A stretch of 64,000 nt of DNA from an uncultured Chitinophagaceae bacterium (GTDB lineage Bacteria > Bacteroidota > Bacteroidia > Chitinophagales > Chitinophagaceae): contig CALMED010000005.1 of NCBI GenBank assembly GCA_937862815.1, positions 62,001 through 126,000 on the forward strand, read 5' to 3'. The position numbers were made by a program, and so were the translations under genes. Numbering within the stretch: position 1 is the stretch's first letter; the number at the start of each line of letters is the position of its first letter. Below, one piece after another: positions 9,714-17,215 of this stretch. Under the pieces are notes generated by a model. It saw nothing but the letters and a program-made list of their open reading frames with translations, was not told the origin of the DNA and did not search any database.

Positions 9714-9721
9714 TACCTTTG
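9714..9721 (+). promoter_or_regulatory. -7 element TACCTTTG directly before rlmN
   Basis: Perfect TAnnTTTG match with four bases (CGGG) to the ATG at 9726. It predicts a leaderless or nearly leaderless rlmN transcript and supports the 9726 start over the in-frame ATG at 9657. Confidence 0.7.
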
Positions 9722-9725
9722 CGGG

Positions 9726-10790
9726 ATGCAGGTAGTGAAAGGAAAGAATATCAGGGACCTTGATCCGGAGGAGATGCAGGCATATTTCGGGGAATTGGGC
9801 GAACCCAAATTCCGGGCCAAACAGGTCTACGAATGGCTGTGGCAGAAACATGCCCACAGCTTTGCCGATATGACGAACCTGAGCAAAGAACTGCGGCAGA
9901 AACTGGGCGAACAGTTTACCCTGCCTGCATTAACAGAGGATGCTACACAGTATTCGGCCGACGGCACCATTAAATCCCGCTTCCGTACCCATGACGGGCA
10001 TCTCGTGGAAGGCGTACTCATCCCCACCGAAGACCGGAAGACCGCCTGTGTTTCTTCCCAGATTGGTTGTTCGCTCACCTGTAAGTTCTGCGCCACCGGG
10101 TACATGGAGCGCAGGCGGAACCTCAGCTTCGATGAAATTTATGATCAAGTGGTGCTCATCAACCAGCAGAGCGAGCGGGTGTACAACAAAAAACTGACCA
10201 ACATCGTCTTCATGGGCATGGGTGAACCCCTGCTCAATTATAAAAACGTGCTGAAAGCCATTGAGCGGATCACCTCGCCCGACGGGCTGGGCATGAGCGC
10301 CCGCCGTATCACCGTTTCCACTGCCGGCGTAGCCAAACAGATCAAACAGCTGGGCGATGACGGGGTGCGCTTCAAGCTGGCTTTATCGCTGCACGCCGCC
10401 AACGACACCAAGCGGAATGAGATCATGCCCATCAACGACACCAATAACATCAAATCGCTGATTGATGCACTCAATTATTTTTACAAGAAGACCGGCAATG
10501 AAATCACCTTTGAATACATCCTGTTCAAGGATTTCAACGACAGCCTGAAAGATGCCGATGAGCTGATCCGCGTTTACCGGCAGGTACCGGCCGATCTCAT
10601 CAACATCATTGAATACAACCCCATTGACAAAGCCCGCTTTCAGAAACCCGACGAAAAGGTGGTGGACCAGTTCATGCAACACCTGGAAAAGAACCGTGTA
10701 AACGCCCGCCTGCGCCGCAGCAGGGGAAAAGATATTGACGCCGCCTGCGGACAGCTGGCGAATAAAGAAATTTTAAGCAATAAGGCGTAA
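9726..10790 (+). CDS. rlmN: dual-specificity 23S rRNA/tRNA adenine C2 methyltransferase
   Basis: 354-residue radical-SAM enzyme. It methylates C2 of A2503 in 23S rRNA and A37 in a subset of tRNAs. The 4Fe-4S cysteines are Cys115, Cys119 and Cys122 (CSLTCKFC), followed by the GEPLLNY region. The resolving, transiently methylated Cys341 lies in RGKDIDAACGQL, as expected for RlmN rather than Cfr. The length is normal. The start is set by the promoter element and by the conserved MQVVKGKNIRDL beginning. It lies upstream of two pseudouridine synthase genes on the same strand, giving an RNA-modification cluster. Confidence 0.96.
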   Translation: MQVVKGKNIRDLDPEEMQAYFGELGEPKFRAKQVYEWLWQKHAHSFADMTNLSKELRQKLGEQFTLPALTEDATQYSADGTIKSRFRTHDGHLVEGVLIPTEDRKTACVSSQIGCSLTCKFCATGYMERRRNLSFDEIYDQVVLINQQSERVYNKKLTNIVFMGMGEPLLNYKNVLKAIERITSPDGLGMSARRITVSTAGVAKQIKQLGDDGVRFKLALSLHAANDTKRNEIMPINDTNNIKSLIDALNYFYKKTGNEITFEYILFKDFNDSLKDADELIRVYRQVPADLINIIEYNPIDKARFQKPDEKVVDQFMQHLEKNRVNARLRRSRGKDIDAACGQLANKEILSNKA

Positions 10791-10901
10791 GTTATCCGCT
10801 GAGACCATGAAAATCTTCTCTATTGGAACTGAAAACTTACAACCCGTAACTTAAGATTTACAACTTTTTAACTCCTGTTGCAAAACAGCAAAACCCAACA
10901 C

Positions 10902-11903
10902 ATGGCCAACCCGTATTTTCAGAAATTCAGCGGACAGAAGTCCAACGCACAGAAAAAAGAAGAACTCCGCCAGGAAAAACGCAAGGCAAGAGCCGAAAAG
11001 AAAGCCTGGTTTGAAGAGAAGAAAAAGCAGGAATCCGGTTCCCGTAAACCGGCCGCGGCCACCGGGGGAAAACCGGCCGGCGCACCAGTGCGTTCCCGCA
11101 GCAGCAAACCCGCTGCCACCGCAACAGCAGCACCTGCCGCCATGCCGCTGAATAAATTCATTGCCCACTGCGGCGTATGCAGCCGCCGCGACGCGGTGAT
11201 GCTGATCAAGGAAGAAAAAGTGAAGGTAAATAACGTGGTCGTAACCGAACCCGGCTACAAAGTGCAGGAGCAGGATGAAATTAAGGTTAACGGCAAACGC
11301 GTACAGGTGCAGCGGGAACTGGTGTACATCCTGCTGAACAAGCCGAAGGATTACATCACCACCTCGGAGGACCCGCAGGGCCGCAAGACCATCATGGACC
11401 TGATGAAAGGCGTTACGCCGCAGCGGATTTACCCCGTGGGACGTCTCGACCGAAATACAACGGGGGTATTGCTGCTGACCAACGACGGGGAGCTGACCCA
11501 GAAACTGTCGCACCCCAGCTTCCAGGTGAAGAAAGTGTACGAAGTGACACTCGACCGTCCGCTGGAAAAACGCGACTTTGAACAACTGCTGCAGGGGGTT
11601 ACGCTGGAAGACGGTTTCATTGCCCCGGACGCCGTGGGCTATGCCGATGCCAAAAACAAAAAGATCATCGGCATCGAAATCCACAGCGGGCGCAACCGCA
11701 TCGTGCGCCGCATGTTTGAACACCTGGGCTATGATGTGAAGGGCCTCGACCGGGTGCTCTTTGCCAACCTCAGCAAAAAGAACGTGGACCGTGGCAAATG
11801 GCGGCATCTCTCCGAAAAAGAAGTACGCCTGCTGAAATTCCTGAACAAGTCGTTTGTACGCAAGAAAGAAGAAGAAAAAGCCCGCAACCGCAATGAAGAA
11901 TAA
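10902..11903 (+). CDS. RsuA/RluB-family 23S/16S rRNA pseudouridine synthase
   Basis: 333-residue enzyme that isomerises uridine in rRNA. The first 80 residues are a Lys/Glu/Ala-rich, probably disordered RNA-binding extension. Then come an S4 domain (about 83-140, FIAHCGVCSRRDAVMLI) and the catalytic domain with GRLDRNTTGVLLLTNDG carrying the essential Asp. The GRNRIVRRMFEHLGY motif near residue 270 is typical of RluB/RluE/RluF. The start at 10902 (MANPYFQKF) avoids eight extra residues from an upstream ATG. It overlaps the next pseudouridine synthase by 11 bp. Confidence 0.9.
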   Translation: MANPYFQKFSGQKSNAQKKEELRQEKRKARAEKKAWFEEKKKQESGSRKPAAATGGKPAGAPVRSRSSKPAATATAAPAAMPLNKFIAHCGVCSRRDAVMLIKEEKVKVNNVVVTEPGYKVQEQDEIKVNGKRVQVQRELVYILLNKPKDYITTSEDPQGRKTIMDLMKGVTPQRIYPVGRLDRNTTGVLLLTNDGELTQKLSHPSFQVKKVYEVTLDRPLEKRDFEQLLQGVTLEDGFIAPDAVGYADAKNKKIIGIEIHSGRNRIVRRMFEHLGYDVKGLDRVLFANLSKKNVDRGKWRHLSEKEVRLLKFLNKSFVRKKEEEKARNRNEE

Positions 11904-12627
11904 GCCGGATATCCTCGCCCTTAGCCCCGGCGATCCAGCCGGGGGCTGGATCGCCGTTAACAAGCCCGCCGGGCTGCTCTCCATCCCCGACCGGGAGCAG
12001 TCGGAACCCTCCCTGAAAGACCTGTTGCAGGAACGCTATGGGAAAGTATGGGTGGTGCACCGGCTGGATAAAATGACCAGCGGGCTCATCCTCTTTGCCC
12101 GGGATGAAGCGACGCACAAACACCTCTCGCAGCAGTTTGAAGACCGCACCGTGGAAAAGTATTATCAGGGGTTGGTGCACGGCGTACCCTACCAGCCGGA
12201 AGGCAGCGTGGATGCACCCATCATGGAAAACCCGGCAAAGAAAGGAACCTACCTCACGCACCAGAAAGGTAAATCCTCGCAAACCGATTTCCGGGTGGTA
12301 CAAAGCTATGGCCGTTATGCCTGGCTGGAGTTCCGCATCCACACCGGCCGCACGCACCAGATCCGGGTGCACATGAAACACATCGGGCATCCCATTGTGT
12401 GCGACGATGTGTACGGCACGGCCGATCCGTTGTTGCTGAGCAGCCTCAAGGGCCGGAAATTTAAATTGTCGAAATCGGAGGAACAGGAACGGCCGTTGCT
12501 GAACCGCCTCGCCCTGCATGCATGGAAAATCCGTTTTAAGGACCTATCGGGGGAAGTGCGGGAACTGGAAGCGCCTCTGCCCAAAGACCTGCGGGCTGTG
12601 CTGCAGCAGCTTGGGAAATGGAAATAA
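11893..12627 (+). CDS. RluA-family pseudouridine synthase
   Basis: 244-residue enzyme of the RluA/RluD family. The catalytic motif HRLDKMTSGLILFAR holds the active Asp near residue 58, and RIHTGRTHQIRVHMKHIGHP is the later conserved block. It lacks an S4 domain, so it resembles RluA/TruC-like forms acting on rRNA or tRNA; the exact target cannot be told. The ATG lies inside the last codons of the preceding gene (11-bp overlap), implying translational coupling. Confidence 0.9.
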   Translation: MKNKPDILALSPGDPAGGWIAVNKPAGLLSIPDREQSEPSLKDLLQERYGKVWVVHRLDKMTSGLILFARDEATHKHLSQQFEDRTVEKYYQGLVHGVPYQPEGSVDAPIMENPAKKGTYLTHQKGKSSQTDFRVVQSYGRYAWLEFRIHTGRTHQIRVHMKHIGHPIVCDDVYGTADPLLLSSLKGRKFKLSKSEEQERPLLNRLALHAWKIRFKDLSGEVRELEAPLPKDLRAVLQQLGKWK

Positions 12628-12642
12628 CCTTGTCGGGTTACC

Positions 12643-13806
12643 TCAAGGCTCCTTCCGCTTTCCGGCCACCCGTCCCTTGGTGAGCAAGGCCTTACCAAAG
12701 CGGTCTTTTACGCCGTCAATTGCTTTGTACAATTCATTCTTTTTCGACACATCCTGGAAGAGGTTGGTCTGGGTGGCTTCCGACGTGAGTTCGCTCAGCC
12801 GCACCCCCAGGAGGCGCACGGGTTGCCCTTTCCGGTACAGTTGGTGAAAGAGGTCGAGGGCGTGGGCAATCAGTTCATCATCGTAACAGGTGTAGGGGAT
12901 GGTGGTCTGCCGCTGCTGGGTTTCGAAGCTGGGATAGCGGATTTTGATGGATATACATCCCGTCATTTTGTTTTCCTGTCGCAGTTCGTAGGCGATCTTT
13001 TCGGTGAGGCGTACCATTTCGGCTTCGAGAAAAGGGAGATCGCTGCGGTTTTCGTGAAAAGTGTTTTCGCTGGAGATGGATTTGGATTCCTGGTAAGCCG
13101 CCACGGGGCTGGTGCTGATGCCCTGCCCCCGCCGCCAGAGGTCGCGGCCGTGGCTGCCGAGGTGCTGTTCCAGCAGTACTGGATTGGCGCGTTGCAGGTC
13201 GCCGATGGTTTCAATGCCCAGGTCGAGCAGCAGGTGGAAGGCCTGCTCCCCCACCCCCGGTATTTTGTTCACCCGGAGAGGTGCGAGGAAATCTTTTTCA
13301 CCCCCAAAGGGTATGATGATAAAATTATTGGGCTTGGCCAGGTCGGTGGCAATCTTCGCCACCAGTTTATTGGAGGCGATGGCAAAGGAGATGGGCAGCT
13401 GCGTTTGCTCGATGATTTCCTTCCGCAGGTCAATGGTCCATTGAACAGGATCGAAGAACCGGTCCATGCCCGTGAGGTCGATGTAAAACTCATCAATCGA
13501 CGCTTTCTCAAACAAAGGTGCTTTTGCAGCAATGATCTCCGTGACCCAGCGGGAAAAGCGGCTGTATTCGCCGCGGGTGCCTGTAAGCACAATGGCCTGC
13601 GGGCAGAGTTTTACCGCACGCGACATGGGCATGCCGCTGTGTACGCCAAACACCCGGGTTTCGTAGCTGCAGGTGCTCACCACGCCACGTTCGCGGCTGC
13701 CGCCCACAATCACGGGTTTACCCGCGAGGGAGGGATCGTTGAGCCGTTCCACGGAAACAAAAAACGTATCCAGGTCGAAATGAGCGATGATGCGTTGCCG
13801 GGACAT
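12643..13806 (-). CDS. dinB: DNA polymerase IV (Y-family)
   Basis: 387-residue translesion polymerase. Catalytic acids are Asp11 (HFDLD) and Asp105/Glu106 (SIDEFYIDLTG). The SYETRVFGVHSGMP finger motif and the helix-hairpin-helix IPGVGEQAFHLLLDLG follow, then the little-finger domain. A likely sliding-clamp-binding peptide, QTNLF, begins near residue 346. It copies damaged templates with low fidelity during stress. The length is normal. It converges on the RluA-type gene with 15 bp between the stops. Confidence 0.95.
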   Translation of the reverse strand: MSRQRIIAHFDLDTFFVSVERLNDPSLAGKPVIVGGSRERGVVSTCSYETRVFGVHSGMPMSRAVKLCPQAIVLTGTRGEYSRFSRWVTEIIAAKAPLFEKASIDEFYIDLTGMDRFFDPVQWTIDLRKEIIEQTQLPISFAIASNKLVAKIATDLAKPNNFIIIPFGGEKDFLAPLRVNKIPGVGEQAFHLLLDLGIETIGDLQRANPVLLEQHLGSHGRDLWRRGQGISTSPVAAYQESKSISSENTFHENRSDLPFLEAEMVRLTEKIAYELRQENKMTGCISIKIRYPSFETQQRQTTIPYTCYDDELIAHALDLFHQLYRKGQPVRLLGVRLSELTSEATQTNLFQDVSKKNELYKAIDGVKDRFGKALLTKGRVAGKRKEP

Positions 13807-13838
13807 GCGGGACCTTTATCAAGTTAAGGGAGTTGTGA

Positions 13839-14357
13839 TCAGGACAGGTACACATCGAGCAATCCGTCGGGCAGTTCGGTTACCACCTGTTTTTTCCGGT
13901 GGTTCACCTGGCGGATGGTTTCTTCGTGCAGGGGGATCAGTACTTCGCAGCCTTCGATCTCCAGGCGGCAGAGAATCTGCAGGGGCTGCTCAATCACTTC
14001 GCGGATGATGCCCAGTTCTTTTTTCCCGTCAAGCAACAGGTAGCCAATCAGCGATATGGGGGCCGCCTTACCCGCGTGCTTGTAGAAATCGGCTTCCCGC
14101 AGCCATACTTTCCGGGTAGCCAGCAACCGGGCGGCTTCTTTGGTGGCAATGCCTTCGATGGACAGGAACACTTCCGCTTCATTTTTGATGCGGGTGCCGG
14201 TGATGAAATACGGCAGGAAGCGGTCTTTCCCTTCTTCCATGAAAAACACCTCCAGGCCCTTGAGGGCGGTCTTTTTGCCGAGGTGGTGTTTGAGAACCAC
14301 TTCTCCCTGCAGTCCATGGGTGGCGGCAATATGGCCGATGCTGAAGTATTGTTCCAT
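13839..14357 (-). CDS. rimM: 16S rRNA processing protein RimM
   Basis: 172-residue 30S maturation factor that binds ribosomal protein S19 and helps assemble the 30S head. The N-terminal beta-barrel opens with YFSIGHIAATHGLQGEV, diagnostic of RimM. The C-terminal PRC-like barrel contains the conserved EVLIPLHEETI block. It lies 97 bp downstream of rpsP, but a terminator hairpin and its own -7 element separate the two, so it can be transcribed independently. Confidence 0.94.
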   Translation of the reverse strand: MEQYFSIGHIAATHGLQGEVVLKHHLGKKTALKGLEVFFMEEGKDRFLPYFITGTRIKNEAEVFLSIEGIATKEAARLLATRKVWLREADFYKHAGKAAPISLIGYLLLDGKKELGIIREVIEQPLQILCRLEIEGCEVLIPLHEETIRQVNHRKKQVVTELPDGLLDVYLS

Positions 14358-14361
14358 GGCG

Positions 14362-14369
14362 CAAAGATA
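14362..14369 (-). promoter_or_regulatory. -7 element TATCTTTG directly before rimM
   Basis: Perfect TAnnTTTG on the minus strand with four bases (CGCC) before the rimM ATG. It predicts a leaderless rimM mRNA produced independently of rpsP. Confidence 0.65.
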
Positions 14370-14394
14370 CGTGCCCGCGGGAGTGGGTTACCGG

Positions 14395-14425
14395 CAAAAA
14401 AAATCCCCCGCCGGAGCGGGGGATT
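14395..14425 (-). terminator. intrinsic terminator downstream of rpsP
   Basis: On the minus strand a perfect 10-bp stem (AATCCCCCGC / GCGGGGGATT, 4-base loop at 14412-14415) is followed by a run of eight T. It lies 30 bp after the rpsP stop and before rimM, a classic rho-independent terminator. Confidence 0.85.
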
Positions 14426-14454
14426 CGGGATGTAATGCATTTCTGCTGAACGGC

Positions 14455-14934
14455 TTATTCGGCAGGGGCTTCGGCCGTTGCAGCGGGTGCTTCCCCTTCT
14501 TCCTGTTTGCGGGGAGCAGCCGGACGACGCTGGTAGTTACCACCGCTGCGTGACTTGAAGCGGGCTTTGCGGGCTTCATCGCGCTTTTTGGCTTCGGCCG
14601 CTTCGTGCTCCTGGTGCCAGGCCTGGAATTTTTCCATGGCGGCTGCCTGGTCAAACAGACCCAGGCTCACACCCCGCAGGAGGTGCTTCAGGTAGAGTAC
14701 ACCTTTGCTGGAGAGGATCTTGCGCACGGTATCGGTGGGCTGGGCGCCTTTATGGAGCCACTCGAGCGCTTTCTGGCGGTCAATCTGTACAACAGCGGGT
14801 TCAGTTACAGGATTGTAGGTGCCGATTTTCTGGATAAACTTACCATCGCGGGGGGCTCTTGCATCGGCCACAACGATGAAATAGAAGGGTCGCTTCTTAG
14901 ACCCGTGTCTTTGCAGACGGATTTTAACTGGCAT
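14455..14934 (-). CDS. rpsP: 30S ribosomal protein S16 with long C-terminal extension
   Basis: 159-residue S16. The conserved core, about residues 1-80, starts [20 protein letters not shown] and includes the GTYNP turn. After residue 95 there is a charged, Ala/Glu/Lys-rich extension with an Arg-rich patch ([15 protein letters not shown]) and an Ala/Pro/Glu tail. Such tails occur in Bacteroidota S16, whereas most bacterial S16 proteins are about 80-90 residues. It has its own promoter and terminator. Confidence 0.95.
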   Translation of the reverse strand: MPVKIRLQRHGSKKRPFYFIVVADARAPRDGKFIQKIGTYNPVTEPAVVQIDRQKALEWLHKGAQPTDTVRKILSSKGVLYLKHLLRGVSLGLFDQAAAMEKFQAWHQEHEAAEAKKRDEARKARFKSRSGGNYQRRPAAPRKQEEGEAPAATAEAPAE

Positions 14935-14987
14935 CGTAAATTAAAATTTAAATGCGTGAAAAATTAGGTTATCTTAAATAAGGACTG

Positions 14988-15018
14988 CAAAATTAAAGGC
15001 TGGGGGGCAAAATTCCAA
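14988..15018 (-). promoter_or_regulatory. rpsP: rpsP promoter, TTG-N20-TAATTTTG
   Basis: On the minus strand TTG (CAA at 15016-15018) is followed after 20 bases by TAATTTTG (14995-14988), a full match to the Bacteroidota -33/-7 consensus. The leader to the rpsP ATG at 14934 is about 50 bases. Confidence 0.75.
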
Positions 15019-15035
15019 CCCCGGGGCCAATTTAT

Positions 15036-16364
15036 TTAGCGGCGGCCCATGCCGGGCATCATCCGGCCGCCCACCGGCATTTTGTTCATCATGCTCATCA
15101 TCTGTTTCATCTGCTCAAACTGCTTCATAAAGGCGTTTACTTCGGCGACGTCTTTACCGCAGCCTTTGGCGATGCGCTGCCGCCGGCTGGGGTTGATGAG
15201 GTCGGGGTTGGCCCGTTCCTGGGGCGTCATGGAGTTGATGATGGCCTCCACCCCCTTGAAGGCGTCGTCGCTGATCTCCACATCCTTCAGGGCCTTGCCC
15301 ATACCGGGGATCATACCCATCAGGTCTTTCAGGTTCCCCATCTTTTTGATCTGCCCCAGCTGTTGTTTGAAATCTTCAAAATCAAACTGGTTTTTGCGGA
15401 TTTTCTTTTCCAGTTTTCTGGCCTGTTCCTCGTCGAACTGCGCCTGGGCCTTTTCCACCAGCGAGGTGATATCGCCCATTCCCAGGATCCGCTGCGCCAT
15501 CCGGTCGGGGTAGAATACATCCAGGGTTTCCATCTTTTCCCCGCTGCTCACAAACTTGATGGGTTTGTTGACGGTGTATTTGATGGAGAGGGCGGCACCC
15601 CCGCGGGTATCGCCGTCGAGTTTGGTGAGCACCACCCCGGTAAAATCGAGCCGGTCGTTAAAGGCCTTGGCGGTGTTCACCGCATCCTGGCCCGTCATGC
15701 TGTCCACCACGAAGAGAATCTCCTGCGGCTGCACGGCATGGCGGATATTGGCCACTTCGGTCATCAGTACTTCGTCCACGGCCAGGCGGCCGGCGGTGTC
15801 AATGATCACCACATTTTTGTTCTTCGCTCTCGCCTCCTTAACCGCGTTCTGCGCAATGGCAACGGCGTCTTTGTTTTCCCGCTCACTGTACACGTCCACG
15901 CCTATCTGTCCACCCAATACCGTCAACTGGTCTATGGCCGCCGGGCGGTAAATATCGGCTGCCACCAGCAGGGGCGATTTGCCTTTCTTTGTTTTAAGGT
16001 AATGGGCCAGTTTTCCGCTGAAGGTGGTTTTACCACTACCCTGCAAACCGGCGACGAGGATGACGGCCGGCGCTCCTTTCACGTCCAGTTCGGCTTCGCT
16101 GCCGCCCATAAGCCCCGTCAGCTCGTCCTGCACAATCTTCACCATCTGCTGGCCGGGGTTCACCGCCAGCAATACTTTGCTGCCCAGGGCTTTCTCCTTC
16201 ACCGTATCGGTAAACTCCTTGGCTATCTTGTAGTTAACATCGGCATCCACCAGGGCCCGGCGGATGTCTTTCACGGTGGCCGCGATGTTGAGTTCCGTAA
16301 TCCGGCCTTCGCCTTTAATGTTTTTAAAGGCGCTTTCTAAGCGTTCGCTGAGATTCTGAAACAT
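15036..16364 (-). CDS. ffh: signal recognition particle protein Ffh (SRP54)
   Basis: 442-residue GTPase that binds 4.5S RNA and signal sequences and targets ribosomes to the membrane receptor FtsY. The N domain is at 1-90; the P-loop is GLQGSGKTTFSGKLA near residue 108, then DTAGR, TKLDGDTRGGAAL and the closing GMGD region of the G domain. The M domain from about 300 is Met-rich and ends MPVGGRMMPGMGRR. The length is normal and the start MFQNLSERLESAFKNIKG is conventional. Confidence 0.97.
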   Translation of the reverse strand: MFQNLSERLESAFKNIKGEGRITELNIAATVKDIRRALVDADVNYKIAKEFTDTVKEKALGSKVLLAVNPGQQMVKIVQDELTGLMGGSEAELDVKGAPAVILVAGLQGSGKTTFSGKLAHYLKTKKGKSPLLVAADIYRPAAIDQLTVLGGQIGVDVYSERENKDAVAIAQNAVKEARAKNKNVVIIDTAGRLAVDEVLMTEVANIRHAVQPQEILFVVDSMTGQDAVNTAKAFNDRLDFTGVVLTKLDGDTRGGAALSIKYTVNKPIKFVSSGEKMETLDVFYPDRMAQRILGMGDITSLVEKAQAQFDEEQARKLEKKIRKNQFDFEDFKQQLGQIKKMGNLKDLMGMIPGMGKALKDVEISDDAFKGVEAIINSMTPQERANPDLINPSRRQRIAKGCGKDVAEVNAFMKQFEQMKQMMSMMNKMPVGGRMMPGMGRR

Positions 16365-16384
16365 GCGTAAAAATGTAAGGGTTG

Positions 16385-16392
16385 CAAATGTA
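16385..16392 (-). promoter_or_regulatory. -7 element TACATTTG upstream of ffh
   Basis: Perfect TAnnTTTG on the minus strand, 20 bases before the ffh ATG. The expected -33 position shows only TTT. Confidence 0.6.
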
Positions 16393-16459
16393 CGTCCATT
16401 CGTTCAACGGCGGAAATACCTGCCGCCGGCCGGGGGTGCCGGTTTCCTGTTTTGAACAC

Positions 16460-16467
16460 TATCTTTG
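16460..16467 (+). promoter_or_regulatory. -7 element TATCTTTG directly before glycosyltransferase gene
   Basis: Perfect TAnnTTTG, five bases before the ATG at 16473. It excludes the in-frame ATG at 16452, which would lie upstream of the transcription start. Confidence 0.65.
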
Positions 16468-16472
16468 CCGCC

Positions 16473-17210
16473 ATGTTCAACAACAAAAAAGTAATTGTGG
16501 TTTTGCCGGCCTACAATGCGGCCAAAACCCTCGAAATTACCTACCGCGAGATTCCCTTTGATATCGTGGATGAAGTGGTGCTGGTGGACGATGCCAGCAA
16601 GGACGAAACGGTGACGAAGGCCAGGGAACTGGGCATCCGGCATATCATCCGCCACGAAAACAACAAGGGTTATGGCGGCAACCAGAAGAGTTGTTACAAA
16701 AAAGCGCTGGATCTGGGCGGTGATATCGTGGTGATGCTGCACCCCGACTACCAGTACACCCCCATGCTGCTGCATGCCATGATCAGCATCATCGGAAACA
16801 ATGTGTACCCGGTGGTGTTTGGCAGCCGTATTTTGGGAAACGGGGCACTGAAGGGCGGCATGCCGTTGTACAAATACATAGCGAACCGCTTTTTAACCCT
16901 TACACAAAACATTTTACTCGGACAAAAACTTTCGGAATACCACACCGGTTACCGGGCGTTCAGCAAGGAAGTGCTGGAAGCAGTAAAGCTCGATGCCTGC
17001 GATGATGATTTCATTTTCGACAACGAAATGGTGTCGCAGATTTTCTATAAGGGCTATGAAATTGGGGAAGTAACCTGCCCCACCAAATATTTTAAGGAAG
17101 CCAGCAGCATCAATTTCCGGCGAAGCATGAAATACGGCTTGGGTTGCTTACAGGTATCGGTGGTATACCGGCTGTGCAAATGGAGGGTGATAAAGAGCAG
17201 GTTGTATTGA
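16473..17210 (+). CDS. family 2 glycosyltransferase (polyprenyl-phosphate sugar synthase type)
   Basis: 245-residue GT-A enzyme. It starts VIVVLPAYNAAKTLE, then shows the nucleotide-sugar-binding VDDASKDET and HENNKGYGGNQKS. The metal-binding motif is LHPDYQYTP rather than the usual DxD, and the acceptor region is YHTGYRAFSKEVLE. It resembles dolichyl/undecaprenyl-phosphate mannosyl- or glucosyltransferases without membrane helices, so it probably loads a sugar on a polyprenyl phosphate. It converges with a GT-C transferase that could use such a lipid-linked donor; the link is inference. Confidence 0.85.
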   Translation: MFNNKKVIVVLPAYNAAKTLEITYREIPFDIVDEVVLVDDASKDETVTKARELGIRHIIRHENNKGYGGNQKSCYKKALDLGGDIVVMLHPDYQYTPMLLHAMISIIGNNVYPVVFGSRILGNGALKGGMPLYKYIANRFLTLTQNILLGQKLSEYHTGYRAFSKEVLEAVKLDACDDDFIFDNEMVSQIFYKGYEIGEVTCPTKYFKEASSINFRRSMKYGLGCLQVSVVYRLCKWRVIKSRLY

Positions 17211-17215
17211 GAGGT

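Noticed and set aside
10791-10901. possible regulatory element in the rlmN to pseudouridine-synthase gap
   Set aside because: The AT-rich stretch contains repeated ACTTACAAC-like words but no promoter match or stable hairpin.
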